Origin: Caballeronia calidae
Lineage (GTDB): Bacteria > Pseudomonadota > Gammaproteobacteria > Burkholderiales > Burkholderiaceae
Length of the DNA: 64,000 bases
Direction of reading: 5' to 3'
Assembly: GCF_900044055.2 (NCBI RefSeq)
Contig: NZ_FCOX02000010.1
Location: forward strand, 1-64,000
Position numbers and translations under genes: made by a program. A model generated the notes under the pieces. It was not told the DNA's origin, searched no databases, and saw nothing but the letters and a program-made list of their open reading frames with translations. Every line of letters begins with the position of its first letter. The first letter of the stretch is position 1. Shown here one piece after another: positions 28,942-38,412 of the stretch.

Positions 28942-30273
28942 ATGAAGACGAAAAACTCAACGCGTCGCGCCGTGATTCTCAAGATTGCGTTTGCTGGCCT
29001 TTCGGTGTGCGCGGCACAACTTTCCAGCGCGGCGAATGTCACCATCGCGATTCTCAACGGTCCGGCCATGCTGGAACTCAAGAAGCTTTCCGCGAGCTTC
29101 GAGAAGGCGAACCCCGATATCAGGTTGAATTGGGTGATCCTTGAGGAAAACGTGCTTCGTCAGCGGGCGACGACCGATATCACCACGAACAGCGGTCAGT
29201 TCGACGTGGTTGCAATTGGCACGTACGAAGCGCCGCAGTGGGGCAAGCGCGGCTGGCTGGTGCCGATGACCCATCTGCCGGCCGATTACGATCTCGACGA
29301 CGTGGTCAAGACGGCGCGCGACGGCCTTTCCTACGATGGCGAACTCTACGGTCTGCCGTTCTATGTCGAGAGCTCGATGACCTTTTATCGGAGGGACCTG
29401 TTTCAGGCAGCCGGACTCGTCATGCCGGATCAGCCGACTTACGACCAGATCAGGCAATTCGCCGACACGCTTACCGACAAAGCGAAGGGGCAGTATGGCA
29501 TCTGTTTGCGCGGCAAGGCAGGTTGGGGTGAAAACATGGCGTATGTGTCGACCGTGGTGAACACCTACGGTGGACGCTGGTTCGATGAAAGCTGGAAAGC
29601 GCAGATCGATACCCCGGAGTGGCACAAGGCGATCAGCTTTTACGCAGATCTCCTGAGAAAGGACGGGCCGCCCGGAGCGAGCTCGAATGGCTTCAACGAG
29701 AACCTGACGCTGATGTCGTCCGGGAAGTGCGCGATGTGGATCGATGCGACGGCCGCCGCCGGCACGCTCTACAACAAGTCGCAGTCGAAAGTGGCGGACA
29801 AGATAGGCTTCGCTGCGGCGCCGGTTGCGGTGACGCCGAAGGGATCGCACTGGCTGTGGTCGTGGTCGCTGGCAATACCCAGGACCTCGAAGTCACAGGA
29901 TGCCGCGAAGAAATTCATTACCTGGGCAACGTCGAAACAGTACATCGAGATGGTTGGAAAGGACGAGGGTTGGGCATCCGTTCCGCCGAATCGGAAGTCG
30001 ACTTTTGAACGTCCCGAGTACAGGCAGGCCGTTCCGTTCGGGGACTTTGTATTGAAAGCGATCGATTCTGCCGATCCGAACGACGCGTCGCTCAAGAAGG
30101 TGCCGTACAGCGGCATTCAATTCGTCGGCATTCCGGAGTTCCAGTCTTTCGGGACCGTGGTGGGACAAGCGATTTCAGGTGTCGTCGCTGGGCAAACCAG
30201 TGTCGACGCGGCGCTGAAGGCGGGCAACGCCGCCGCCGATCGCGCCGTGAAGCAGGCGGGTTATCAGAAGTAA
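28942..30273 (+). CDS. Polyol/sugar ABC-type substrate-binding protein (orphan)
   Basis: A 443-residue periplasmic binding protein of the family that serves sorbitol/mannitol and other sugar ABC importers. A signal peptide covers about residues 1-30 (cleavage after SSA). Family segments are VTIAILNGPAMLELKKLSASFEKANPDIRLNWV, GQFDVVAIGTYEAPQWGKRGWLVPM, LYGLPFYVESSMTFYRRDLFQAAGL, and SHWLWSWSLAIPRTSK. No permease or ATPase gene follows; the next gene is convergent and encodes a cyclic-di-GMP enzyme. It may serve a transporter encoded elsewhere or have a sensory role. The start has a weak ribosome binding site but matches the signal peptide. Confidence 0.88.
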   Translation: MKTKNSTRRAVILKIAFAGLSVCAAQLSSAANVTIAILNGPAMLELKKLSASFEKANPDIRLNWVILEENVLRQRATTDITTNSGQFDVVAIGTYEAPQWGKRGWLVPMTHLPADYDLDDVVKTARDGLSYDGELYGLPFYVESSMTFYRRDLFQAAGLVMPDQPTYDQIRQFADTLTDKAKGQYGICLRGKAGWGENMAYVSTVVNTYGGRWFDESWKAQIDTPEWHKAISFYADLLRKDGPPGASSNGFNENLTLMSSGKCAMWIDATAAAGTLYNKSQSKVADKIGFAAAPVAVTPKGSHWLWSWSLAIPRTSKSQDAAKKFITWATSKQYIEMVGKDEGWASVPPNRKSTFERPEYRQAVPFGDFVLKAIDSADPNDASLKKVPYSGIQFVGIPEFQSFGTVVGQAISGVVAGQTSVDAALKAGNAAADRAVKQAGYQK

Positions 30274-30276
30274 GTC

Positions 30277-30305
30277 CCGGGAGGCGTGCTCCGCGAGCAC
30301 TCGGG
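30277..30305. terminator. Weak hairpin between convergent genes
   Basis: GTGCTC (30286-30291) pairs with GAGCAC (30295-30300), extended outward by CCCG with CGGG across a bulge. It lies between the stops of the binding protein (30273) and the opposing GGDEF-EAL gene (30332). No T tract is present, so its terminator role is tentative. Confidence 0.35.
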
Positions 30306-30331
30306 CCGCTGATCCAACCTCTTTACCGGCG

Positions 30332-32710
30332 TCAGTCGACGATCGCTCCGATGGGTGAATGTTCATGGGCGGCAGCTATCGAGAGCCCGAGCACGTCCTC
30401 TGGCGCGACCGGTCGGCTCAATAGATAGCCCTGCACGAAATCACATTGCGCATGCCTCAGCAATTCCAGCTGCGCCGCTTCTTCGAGACCTTCCGCGGTC
30501 ACGCTCAATCCCAGCGTGTGCGAGAGTTGGATGATGCCGCACACGATGCTGCGCGTCGCCTGATCGTGTTCGAGGCGCGTGATGAAGGAGCGGTCGATCT
30601 TGACGCTGTCCGGCGAGAAATCGGCCAGATAGCGCAGACTGGAATAGCCCGTGCCGAAGTCATCGATGGCGATACGCACGCCGAGCTTCTGCAACGCACG
30701 CAGCGTGCTCTGCGCGAGGTTGGGATCGTCCATCAACGCGCTCTCGGTCAATTCCAGTTCCAGAGACGAAGGAGGAAGCGCGTGCCGGCGTAATGCACTG
30801 TCCACGACCTCGACGATGGCCGTATCGCGCAACTGGCGTGCGGACACATTCACCGATATGCCGAGGGAGCGGGCGCCCGCCCGACGCCAATGCGCGAGTT
30901 GGCGAAGGGCATCGTCCATCACCCAGGCGCCGACCTCCGTGATGAATCCGCTCTCTTCGAGAATGGGGATGAACACGCCGGGCGGGATGAGTCCTCGCTT
31001 GGGATGCCGCCAGCGAATGAGGGCTTCGACTTTCCGCACCGTGAGCGCGCGCGGCTCGTAAATCGCCTGATAGTGGAGCTGGAACTGCTTCATCGCGAGT
31101 GCCGCGGGCAGATCGCGCTCCAGCTCGAAGTCGACGATGCGTTCGCTCGAGTCCTTGTCGGCAAAACGGTAGCCGTTACGCCCGGCTTTCTTGGCCGCGT
31201 ACATGGCGAGGTCCGCGCTCGTCAGGAGCGTCTCGCGATTCGCGCCGTTCTCGGGAAACAGGGAAATGCCGATGGACGCCGTGATGGTGCCGGCGCGGCG
31301 CGCCTGATCCGCGTGGACGAGCGCGCGGAGTGTGCCTTGCGCGACGCCGGCGAGCTCGTCCTTGTCCTTGGCACCGTCGATCAACACGGCGAACTCGTCG
31401 CCGCCGAGACGCGCAAGGAAGGCGTCCGGCGGCAGTGCTGCGCCGATGATCTTGCTCAGCGACTTGAGGAGACGATCGGCCGCCGTATGACCGAGCGTGT
31501 CGTTGAGCACCTTGAACCGGTCGAGATCGATGAACATCAGGGCGAAGGGCGCCTTCCTGCGGCAGCGATCGTCGATCCTGCGCATGAGCGCGGCGCGATT
31601 CGCGAGCCCGGTCAGCGAATCGGTAAAGGCCAGGCGGTCCAGTTCCACGAGGCGGTCCTGCTCGGCCGTGATGTCCTCGCTGATGCCGACGATGCGCGCC
31701 ACATTTCCGGCATCGTCCAGTACGGCCGACCCGGTGCTTTGAAGCCACCGTACGTCGCCGTTCGGCCGGCGGATGCGGTAGCGCGCCTTCTGGCTGCCCT
31801 TGGACTCGGCGATTCGATGCATGGCCGACCTGAGGTGCGGCAGATCCTCCGGCAGCACGAGATCCATCCACGCCTGCGGCGACGCGCGAAACGACTGGGC
31901 GTCCATGCCGAACACGGAAGCACAGCCCGCACTGATGTGATGAAGACCCGTGAAATCGGCGCTATAGGAGTAGAAGCACAGGCCGACGTGCGCCTCCATT
32001 TCGGACATCAACGTTTCCCTGGCACGCAGAGCGGTGGCCAGCTCTTCTTCCTGCGTCACGTCCAGCGACGCGCAAATGATGCCATCCACGCGACCGTTGC
32101 CGTCTTCGATCGGGATGAGGCGCGAATACCAGACCTTGGGGACGCCCGCAGTGGTCGGACAGCTACCCTTGAAGGCAGTGCGCGCCCCGTCTTTCGCCGC
32201 GCGGAACGCATCGTGCGCGGCAATCTCGTCCTCATTGGACCAGAAACCCAGCCAGTTCGAACCGGCGAGCTGCTCTGGACCGTTTGCCTGCATGAGCTGT
32301 GCGCCATATTCGGAGATGCGCAGCATGCGGCCATCGACGTCGAGCAACTTCAGGCATTCGCGATTGGCCTCCAGAAGTGCCCTGGCAAGCGCAGTGGTGG
32401 CGTTTGCGCGAGAGGCGGACCGGCGCGCGCGATGCAAGCACGCCACGAACACGATTGCGCCGACCGCGACGCCGGAGCAGAAGGCGATGCCCCTGGACGC
32501 GAACGACAGTGCCAGGCAGGTCAGTGCACAGGCGCCCCAGGCCGCGAGACCGATCTGCACGAGGATCGACGGGGAGAGCGTCGCACCCTTCGACCGGGTC
32601 GACAGAAAGAACGAAAGAAATTCCTGATTCTGAGCGGACTTGGCTCCCTGTCGTGAATCGTCGCCACTAGCGATGGTGCTGGACGATTCGGGATTGGGGG
32701 ACTGGCTCAT
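30332..32710 (-). CDS. PAS-GGDEF-EAL cyclic-di-GMP enzyme
   Basis: A 792-residue signalling protein that can make and/or break cyclic di-GMP. Two membrane helices lie near residues 45-95, followed by two PAS domains (about 110-235 and 240-360, the second with the PAC block YRIRRPNGDVRWLQSTG), a GGDEF domain with intact RLGGDEFAVL, and an EAL domain with KVEALIRWRHP, DDFGTGYSSLRYL, KIDRSFI and AEGLEE all present. Both catalytic domains therefore look competent by motif. The ATG at 32710 is my choice; a GTG at 32776 is in frame, and neither has a strong ribosome binding site. It is convergent with the polyol-type binding protein. Confidence 0.9.
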   Translation of the reverse strand: MSQSPNPESSSTIASGDDSRQGAKSAQNQEFLSFFLSTRSKGATLSPSILVQIGLAAWGACALTCLALSFASRGIAFCSGVAVGAIVFVACLHRARRSASRANATTALARALLEANRECLKLLDVDGRMLRISEYGAQLMQANGPEQLAGSNWLGFWSNEDEIAAHDAFRAAKDGARTAFKGSCPTTAGVPKVWYSRLIPIEDGNGRVDGIICASLDVTQEEELATALRARETLMSEMEAHVGLCFYSYSADFTGLHHISAGCASVFGMDAQSFRASPQAWMDLVLPEDLPHLRSAMHRIAESKGSQKARYRIRRPNGDVRWLQSTGSAVLDDAGNVARIVGISEDITAEQDRLVELDRLAFTDSLTGLANRAALMRRIDDRCRRKAPFALMFIDLDRFKVLNDTLGHTAADRLLKSLSKIIGAALPPDAFLARLGGDEFAVLIDGAKDKDELAGVAQGTLRALVHADQARRAGTITASIGISLFPENGANRETLLTSADLAMYAAKKAGRNGYRFADKDSSERIVDFELERDLPAALAMKQFQLHYQAIYEPRALTVRKVEALIRWRHPKRGLIPPGVFIPILEESGFITEVGAWVMDDALRQLAHWRRAGARSLGISVNVSARQLRDTAIVEVVDSALRRHALPPSSLELELTESALMDDPNLAQSTLRALQKLGVRIAIDDFGTGYSSLRYLADFSPDSVKIDRSFITRLEHDQATRSIVCGIIQLSHTLGLSVTAEGLEEAAQLELLRHAQCDFVQGYLLSRPVAPEDVLGLSIAAAHEHSPIGAIVD

Positions 32711-33037
32711 TACGTTGACGACGCGGACTCTTGATGAACATGCAGCGAACTCTGCTTCGTGTGTGGCGAGGGCCACAGCTTGTTTACGTCACCGCGCGTT
32801 CAATGCTTTAGCCGGCCGAGGGGACATAAGGCATGCGGCGAACGTGCAGAAGGTAATTTTGTCCAGTCGGGTGCGCCGCAGCGTCATCCTGTTCGCGACG
32901 ACTCTCGTTGCGCGGATGAACCCTTGCCTTGGTGTGGACCCGGCCAGCTACTAAAGTTCATCTATCGATCCGCCGGACCCGCCACGGGTGTAAGCGGATG
33001 GCGCAGAAATGGCCTTGATCGAGCGAGGGGAGCGCCC
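32711..33037. other. Divergent promoter region, GGDEF-EAL and FAD monooxygenase genes
   Basis: About 330 bases between two divergent genes. It must carry both promoters. Several in-frame extensions of both genes enter it but lack ribosome binding sites. No operator-like palindrome was noticed. Confidence 0.35.
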
Positions 33038-34228
33038 ATGCGCGTACTTGTATCAGGAGCGGGCATTGCCGGACTTACCCTTGCATATTGGCTGCGCCGT
33101 TTCGGATATGTTCCGACGCTGGTGGAGCGGGCGCCGTCATTGCCGACCGGTGGCTACAAGATCGATGTGCGGGGAACAGCGCTCGAGATTCTGAAGCGCA
33201 TGGACGTGTATGAAGCCGTCGTGGCTGGCGCTGCCGACATGCAGGAGGCTCTGCTGGTCGATCGCGATGGGCATGTCATCAATCGGATGAGCGGCGACCA
33301 GCACGGCCATCGCGTCGGCGAGGATGTAGAAATCGTCCGCGGCACCTTATGCCGAATACTGATGGATCGGGTTGCGGGCGCGGAGTTTATTTTTGGGGAC
33401 GAGATTCAGGCGGTCAGCCAATCCGGCGATTCGGTGCAGGTGCAGTTTGCGAAGAACGGTGCGCGCGAATTCGCGCTGGTGATAGGTGCCGACGGCATCC
33501 ACTCGAATCTGCGGCAACTGGCATTCGGTGACGAGTCGCGCTTCCTGCGCGACCTGGGCTTGTACCTGTGTGTCTATTCGATTCCGAATTATCTGGATCT
33601 GGACCGGCTGGAAATTCAATACACGGAACTGGGCCGCATGGCGGCGATCTGGCATTCCAGAAAGGATTCGGATCTCAAGGCATGCTTCGCCTTTGCTCGC
33701 TCGTCCGCCGGGATCGACTTGCGGGACAGGGCGCAGCAGCAGCAGGCACTGCGCGCCGTGTATGCGGACATTGGCTGGGAGGTGCCCCGCCTGCTGGACC
33801 GGATGGAGCAGGCCACTGACTGGTATTTCGATACCGCAGCCCAGATTTGCATGGAAAGCTGGTCGCAGGGGCGAATCGCGTTGCTGGGTGATGCCGCTTT
33901 CTGCGCATCGCCTATGTCCGGTCAGGGTACGAGCCTTGCGTTGATCGGTGCTTACGTGCTGGCCGGAGAACTCGCTGCGGCATCCGGTAATCATCGAAAG
34001 GCGTTTGCCGAATATGAACGCGAGATGCGGCCGTTCGTGGAAGCGAATCAGGCGCTTGGGATGAGAGCCGCGAATTTGATGCGGTCGAACCAGAAGAAGA
34101 CGCTCGGCGCGTGGCTGCTCGTGCAGTTGATGCGGCTGATCCCGGGCCGCATGACGGAGTTTTTCATCGGGCGTTCGACACAGCGCATCGCCAACGTGGC
34201 CAACGCAATGGCGCTCAAGGATTACTAG
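33038..34228 (+). CDS. FAD-dependent monooxygenase
   Basis: A 396-residue flavoprotein of the aromatic hydroxylase (PHBH-like) group. It has the N-terminal dinucleotide-binding motif VLVSGAGIAGLTLAYWLRRFG, the DG motif VIGADGIHSNLRQLAF near residue 155, and the second FAD motif RIALLGDAAFCASPMSGQGTSLALIGAYVLAGEL near residue 285. Relatives hydroxylate aromatic or polyketide substrates, and some inactivate antibiotics such as tetracycline; the sequence does not tell which applies here. GAGGGGAGC lies before the ATG at 33038, which also fits the family N-terminus. The next gene encodes an MFS exporter in the same direction 279 bases on, which may be functionally linked. Confidence 0.87.
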   Translation: MRVLVSGAGIAGLTLAYWLRRFGYVPTLVERAPSLPTGGYKIDVRGTALEILKRMDVYEAVVAGAADMQEALLVDRDGHVINRMSGDQHGHRVGEDVEIVRGTLCRILMDRVAGAEFIFGDEIQAVSQSGDSVQVQFAKNGAREFALVIGADGIHSNLRQLAFGDESRFLRDLGLYLCVYSIPNYLDLDRLEIQYTELGRMAAIWHSRKDSDLKACFAFARSSAGIDLRDRAQQQQALRAVYADIGWEVPRLLDRMEQATDWYFDTAAQICMESWSQGRIALLGDAAFCASPMSGQGTSLALIGAYVLAGELAAASGNHRKAFAEYEREMRPFVEANQALGMRAANLMRSNQKKTLGAWLLVQLMRLIPGRMTEFFIGRSTQRIANVANAMALKDY

Positions 34229-34507
34229 AGTCGGGTCTTCAGCAACCGGCCAAATCGGGACATTCGACGTCTGGCGGTATGATTCGGCTCGCTTCGATTT
34301 TCACCCTGCGTTGCGTGTCCTTTGGCGCGCGATTGTTCGCCTGACCCGGATTGTCAATTCGACGCGCCGGCCTTTTTCATCGTCGCTCATCCCCATAAAG
34401 TGCTTCATTCGTGCGCTGGCCGTTCGATGTCGAATGCGCCGCGCCCAGCTTTGCGACTCTCGAAGGCGAGGCCACGGCTTCGCCCACCTCTTCCCGTTTC
34501 CATCGAT

Positions 34508-35749
34508 ATGCACATTGACACCCCCACGATCTCCGGAGCATCGGACGGCCTTCCAACAACGACGCTACGCGAGTGGCTCGCCGTGCTCGCGGTCGCGGTC
34601 AGTGCGTTCGCATTCGTGACGGCGGAATTTCTGCCGGTCGGCCTGCTGCCTCAGATCGCTCACGACCTGGGCGTGAGCCCCGGCATCGCGGGTCTGATGG
34701 TGACGACGCCCGGCGTCATGGCGGCCATCTTCGCACCGACGCTGATCATCGGCGCGGGCCGCATGGACCGTCGATATGTGTTCCTGCTGCTCACCGCTGT
34801 CCTGTTCGTTTCCAACGTGGTGTGCGCGATGGCGCCCAGCTTCGCGACGATGCTCATCGGACGCGCCCTGCTCGGCGCGGCGCTCGGCGGCTTCTGGACG
34901 CTCGCGACGGCAGCCGCGCCGCGACTCGTGCAAGGCAAGGACGCCGCGAAGGCGACGGCGACCATCCTGACGGGCGTGACGTTTGCAACGGTCATCGGCG
35001 TGCCGCTCGGGATTTTCATCGCATCGTTCGCGTCGTGGCGGCTCTCGTTTGCAGCGACGGCGGGCCTCGTCGCCGTCGCGCTGATCGCGCAGGCGCTGCT
35101 CGTGCCGCGGCTGCCGTCCGCGTCGGGCTTGCGCATCCACGACTTCAGGGCGCTGCTTGCCAGGCCGCATGCGCGACTGAGCATGTTGATGGTCGCGTTC
35201 GCTTTCGGCGCGCACTTCTCGACCTACACGTACATCGCGCCCTTGCTGGAGCAGGATTTCTCGCTGAACGCGATCACGTTGCTGTTGCTCGGCTTTGGCG
35301 TCATCGGCTTCTTCTCGAATGCCCTGATGTCGATGCTCGTCGCGAAGCATCTCGTCAAGTCCGTCGCCGTCATTATTCTGCTGCTGCTCGGCGCGATCTT
35401 GTCGATGCTGCTGCTCGGACACTCGCACATCGGCGAGACTGCCGCGATGCTGATCTGGGGCGTCGCTTTCGGCGCGCTGCCGCTGTGCTTCAGCGTCTGG
35501 ATTCAGCGCGGCACGGCGGACTATCCGGAAGCCGGCTCGGCCATGTTCGTCAGCATCATTCAGGTGGCGATAGCAATGGGTTCCGCGGTCGGCGGCGCGA
35601 TCGTCGACCGCGCGGGCGTGGAAACCGACTTCATGCTCGGCGCGGGACTCGCCGTGCTCGGTCTCGCGACCTTGCAGCGCGTGACTTCGTTGGGACGGCC
35701 GGGCATGACGCCCGCGGCGGAGAACCGTTGCGAGCCGTCGCTCGACTGA
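34508..35749 (+). CDS. MFS drug/metabolite exporter (DHA1 type)
   Basis: A 413-residue, 12-helix carrier of the drug:H+ antiporter-1 group, close in style to purine and sugar efflux proteins (NepI/SotB): REWLAVLAVAVSAFAFVTAEFLPVGLLPQIAHDLGVSPG in helix 1, GRMDRRYVFL after helix 2, IGRALLGAALGGFWTLA in helix 4 and TFATVIGVPLG (motif C) in helix 5. Export rather than import is the usual role of this group. The start at 34508 is chosen at the natural N-terminus; an upstream in-frame start at 34322 adds a segment that is not membrane-like. It follows a flavin monooxygenase gene and may export its product. Confidence 0.87.
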   Translation: MHIDTPTISGASDGLPTTTLREWLAVLAVAVSAFAFVTAEFLPVGLLPQIAHDLGVSPGIAGLMVTTPGVMAAIFAPTLIIGAGRMDRRYVFLLLTAVLFVSNVVCAMAPSFATMLIGRALLGAALGGFWTLATAAAPRLVQGKDAAKATATILTGVTFATVIGVPLGIFIASFASWRLSFAATAGLVAVALIAQALLVPRLPSASGLRIHDFRALLARPHARLSMLMVAFAFGAHFSTYTYIAPLLEQDFSLNAITLLLLGFGVIGFFSNALMSMLVAKHLVKSVAVIILLLLGAILSMLLLGHSHIGETAAMLIWGVAFGALPLCFSVWIQRGTADYPEAGSAMFVSIIQVAIAMGSAVGGAIVDRAGVETDFMLGAGLAVLGLATLQRVTSLGRPGMTPAAENRCEPSLD

Positions 35750-35801
35750 GGCTTTCCGGAACGCGCGTGGACCGCGGCTCGTTAGATGGGCGGCGCGGAG
35801 A

Positions 35802-37154
35802 CTATTTGCGCAACGGCCTCAAACCCGCGCGCACTTCCTCGGCGAACAGGTCCGGCTGCTCCCAGGACGCAAAATGTCCGCCTTTGTCGAGCCGGTTGTA
35901 CCAGATGAGGTTGTGATACGCGCGCTCCGTCCAGCTTCGCGGCGCCTGATAGTTCTCGCGCGGAAACACGCTCACGGCAGCGGGGACGGAGACATCGGCG
36001 GCGGCGAGGAAGTTGAAATGCGACTCCCAGTAGAAGCGCGCGGAGGACACGCCGGTGTTCGTCAGCCAGTAGAGCGTGATGTCGTCTAGCACGTCGTCGC
36101 GCGTCATGGCGCCCGACGATTCGCCATTGACCGTGCGCCCGAACACGGCAGACGTCAGCGCGGCCGCCGGCTGCACGTAACCGTCGCCGTGATCGAGCAG
36201 CCAGCTCGCGAGCCCGATCGGCGAATCGGCGATGCCGTACAGCGTCTGCGGGCGCGTGCCCATCTCCAGCGCATACGCGCGCCGCTTCTTTGCGGCACTG
36301 CTGAGCTGGTCGTACGCGTGCTTCTCGTCATCGGAGAGTTCCGCCGGCGCAGGCTCGCCCGCCTGCAGCGCTTTGGCAATGTCGGCGGGAACCGTCGCCG
36401 GAAAGTTGACGTGGATGCCCAGCAACGCCGGCGGCGCCTGCTTGCCCATCACGTTCGCGACCACGCCGCCCAGGTCGCCGCCCTGGGCGGCGAACCTGTC
36501 GTAGCCCAGCCGCTTCATGAGCGTCACCCAGGCGCGCGCGGTGCGCTCCGGGCCCCAGCCGGTTTCGCCCGGTTTTCCCGACAATCCATAGCCCGGCAGC
36601 GACGGAATGACCAGATGAAACGCGTCCGACGCACTGGCGCCGTGCGCGGTGGGATTCGTCAGCGGATCGATGATCTTGAACTGCTCGATGACCGAACCGG
36701 GCCATCCATGCGTGACGATGAGCGGCATCGCGTTCTCATGCTTCGAGCGAACATGGATGAAGTGGATATCCAGCCCGTCGATCTCGGTCACGAAACTCGG
36801 GTACGTGTTGAGTCGCGCTTCGCACCTGCGCCAGTCGTAATCCGTGGACCAGTGGCGCGCGAGCTCCTGCATCATCGCGAGCGGCACGCCCTGCGAATCG
36901 TCGGTGACGGTCTCCCGCTCGGGCCATCGCGTCGCCCTCACGCGCCGGCGCAAATCGACGAGCTGTGCCTCCGGAACGTGCACGCGCAGCGGACGAATCG
37001 CGTCCTTGCTTGCGCTCGATGGCTTCGTGATCGACACGATCGATTGATTCGTATCGGCGAGGGCGAACTGACTCAACGAGGCAGCAGCGACGCCCGCCGC
37101 CGCCGTGCCGACGAACCGGCGCCGCGATGGCGAGTGGGGAATATCGTTGGACAT
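35802..37154 (-). CDS. Epoxide hydrolase family protein, Tat-exported
   Basis: A 450-residue alpha/beta hydrolase of the epoxide hydrolase type with the N-terminal EHN segment (IRPLRVHVPEAQLVDLRRRVRATRWPE) and the HGWPGS oxyanion block. The nucleophile region reads AAQGGDLGGVVANVMGK, the usual Asp within G-G-D-x-G-G, and the catalytic His is in RLDKGGHFASWEQP. A twin-arginine signal (SRRRFVGTAAAGVAAASLSQFALA) directs it to the periplasm, less common for this family. AGGAG lies 6 bases before the ATG at 37154. It probably shares a transcript with the NmrA-like gene 42 bases upstream. The substrate is unknown. Confidence 0.87.
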   Translation of the reverse strand: MSNDIPHSPSRRRFVGTAAAGVAAASLSQFALADTNQSIVSITKPSSASKDAIRPLRVHVPEAQLVDLRRRVRATRWPERETVTDDSQGVPLAMMQELARHWSTDYDWRRCEARLNTYPSFVTEIDGLDIHFIHVRSKHENAMPLIVTHGWPGSVIEQFKIIDPLTNPTAHGASASDAFHLVIPSLPGYGLSGKPGETGWGPERTARAWVTLMKRLGYDRFAAQGGDLGGVVANVMGKQAPPALLGIHVNFPATVPADIAKALQAGEPAPAELSDDEKHAYDQLSSAAKKRRAYALEMGTRPQTLYGIADSPIGLASWLLDHGDGYVQPAAALTSAVFGRTVNGESSGAMTRDDVLDDITLYWLTNTGVSSARFYWESHFNFLAAADVSVPAAVSVFPRENYQAPRSWTERAYHNLIWYNRLDKGGHFASWEQPDLFAEEVRAGLRPLRK

Positions 37155-37196
37155 GGGAACTCCTGATGGAAATGAAGGCATTAGCGATGCGCGGCG

Positions 37197-38120
37197 TCAC
37201 GCACGCGTGAATTCGGCGGCGTGTTGCCTCACGAACTCGCGCATGCTGATCGGCGTCTTGCCGGTGAGCCTGGAGAGGTCGTCCGTCATGCGGTCGTACC
37301 TTCCCTGCGCGTGAAGCTCGCCCATCGCCGCGAGATGTCTGACGAGATGCTCGGGCACGCCCATTTGTCGAAGCGACTCCGCCCACGATGAGAGCGGCAC
37401 GTCGCGATAGCGGATCGTGCGCCCGAGCGCCTCGGAAAACACGCCTGCAAAGTGCTCGAGATCGGCCGATTCGGGTCCGGTCAGGTGATAGACCTTGCCG
37501 ATGTGCGGAGCGGGATCGTCGAGTATCGCGGCTACGGCGCGCGCCACATCCACCGCCGAAACAGGCGATGTTCTTCCGCTGCCGAGCGGCACGGCCAGTT
37601 CATCCCGCTCGCGTACGCCTTCGGCGGCCAGAAGCCGGAAGAAGCCTTCCAGGAAGACCGTGGGCCGCACCGTGACGACCGGCAGCCCCGACCACGCCAG
37701 CGTCTGTTCGGCGAGCCAGTGCAGCTTGTGCTGCGGACTATCGGTGGTTTCGGTGATGCGCATCTGCGCGACCGTCATCTGCGACATGTTCACGAAGGCT
37801 TCGATGCCGTGATGACGTGCGATCGCCGCCACGTTGACCGTCGCTTCCAGATACTGCGCGGACACGGACATGCCGAAGTACATGCGCGATACGCCTTCGA
37901 TCGCGCGATGCATCGATGCAAGATCGGTCAGATCACCCTGCACGACTTCCGCGCCGAGGCGGCGCAGATCACGCGCGCGCTCATCCTCGTTGCGCACCAG
38001 CGCACGCACGGTGTGTCCCTTTGCGAGCAGCATTTTCGTGAGGTTGCGGCCGATGCCGCCCACCGCGCCCGCGGCGCCTGTTACCAGAATAGGCCTGTCG
38101 TGCAGGGGTTTCGTCGTCAT
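37197..38120 (-). CDS. NmrA-like NAD(P)-binding protein
   Basis: A 307-residue atypical short-chain dehydrogenase with the Rossmann motif ILVTGAAGAVGGIGRNLTKMLLAKGHTVRALVRNED and a QGDLTD block, as in NmrA-like and NAD(P)H:quinone oxidoreductase-2-type proteins. The SDR catalytic Tyr-x-x-x-Lys is not evident, which points to a redox sensor or quinone reductase rather than a classical dehydrogenase. The ATG at 38120 fits the family N-terminus; GGAAA lies upstream. The epoxide hydrolase gene follows 42 bases downstream on the same strand, so the two are probably co-transcribed. Confidence 0.85.
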   Translation of the reverse strand: MTTKPLHDRPILVTGAAGAVGGIGRNLTKMLLAKGHTVRALVRNEDERARDLRRLGAEVVQGDLTDLASMHRAIEGVSRMYFGMSVSAQYLEATVNVAAIARHHGIEAFVNMSQMTVAQMRITETTDSPQHKLHWLAEQTLAWSGLPVVTVRPTVFLEGFFRLLAAEGVRERDELAVPLGSGRTSPVSAVDVARAVAAILDDPAPHIGKVYHLTGPESADLEHFAGVFSEALGRTIRYRDVPLSSWAESLRQMGVPEHLVRHLAAMGELHAQGRYDRMTDDLSRLTGKTPISMREFVRQHAAEFTRA

Positions 38121-38412
38121 ATCGGTTATTTCCAAAGCGATTGATGTGTATATGCACTGTTTGGGCGCCGGGCTATTCGTCACTCCGGTCGACGCCGGAG
38201 ATCTCGTGCGCCGCACGATCACGCACGTGCATGCATGGCGTGCGGCCGATCAGGAGACTCAGACGTATTGAAGCGGGTTGATGTATCTGGACTGTGTCGT
38301 GAAGCGCGGGATTTGTAAGCGCGTGTATCGCGGTGAGGGGCGTCTTCGGGACGGTTGCCTGATTCGACGGCGTGACCCCTTCAGGTTCTGAGCGGTCGAC
38401 GCCATCCCTCCG

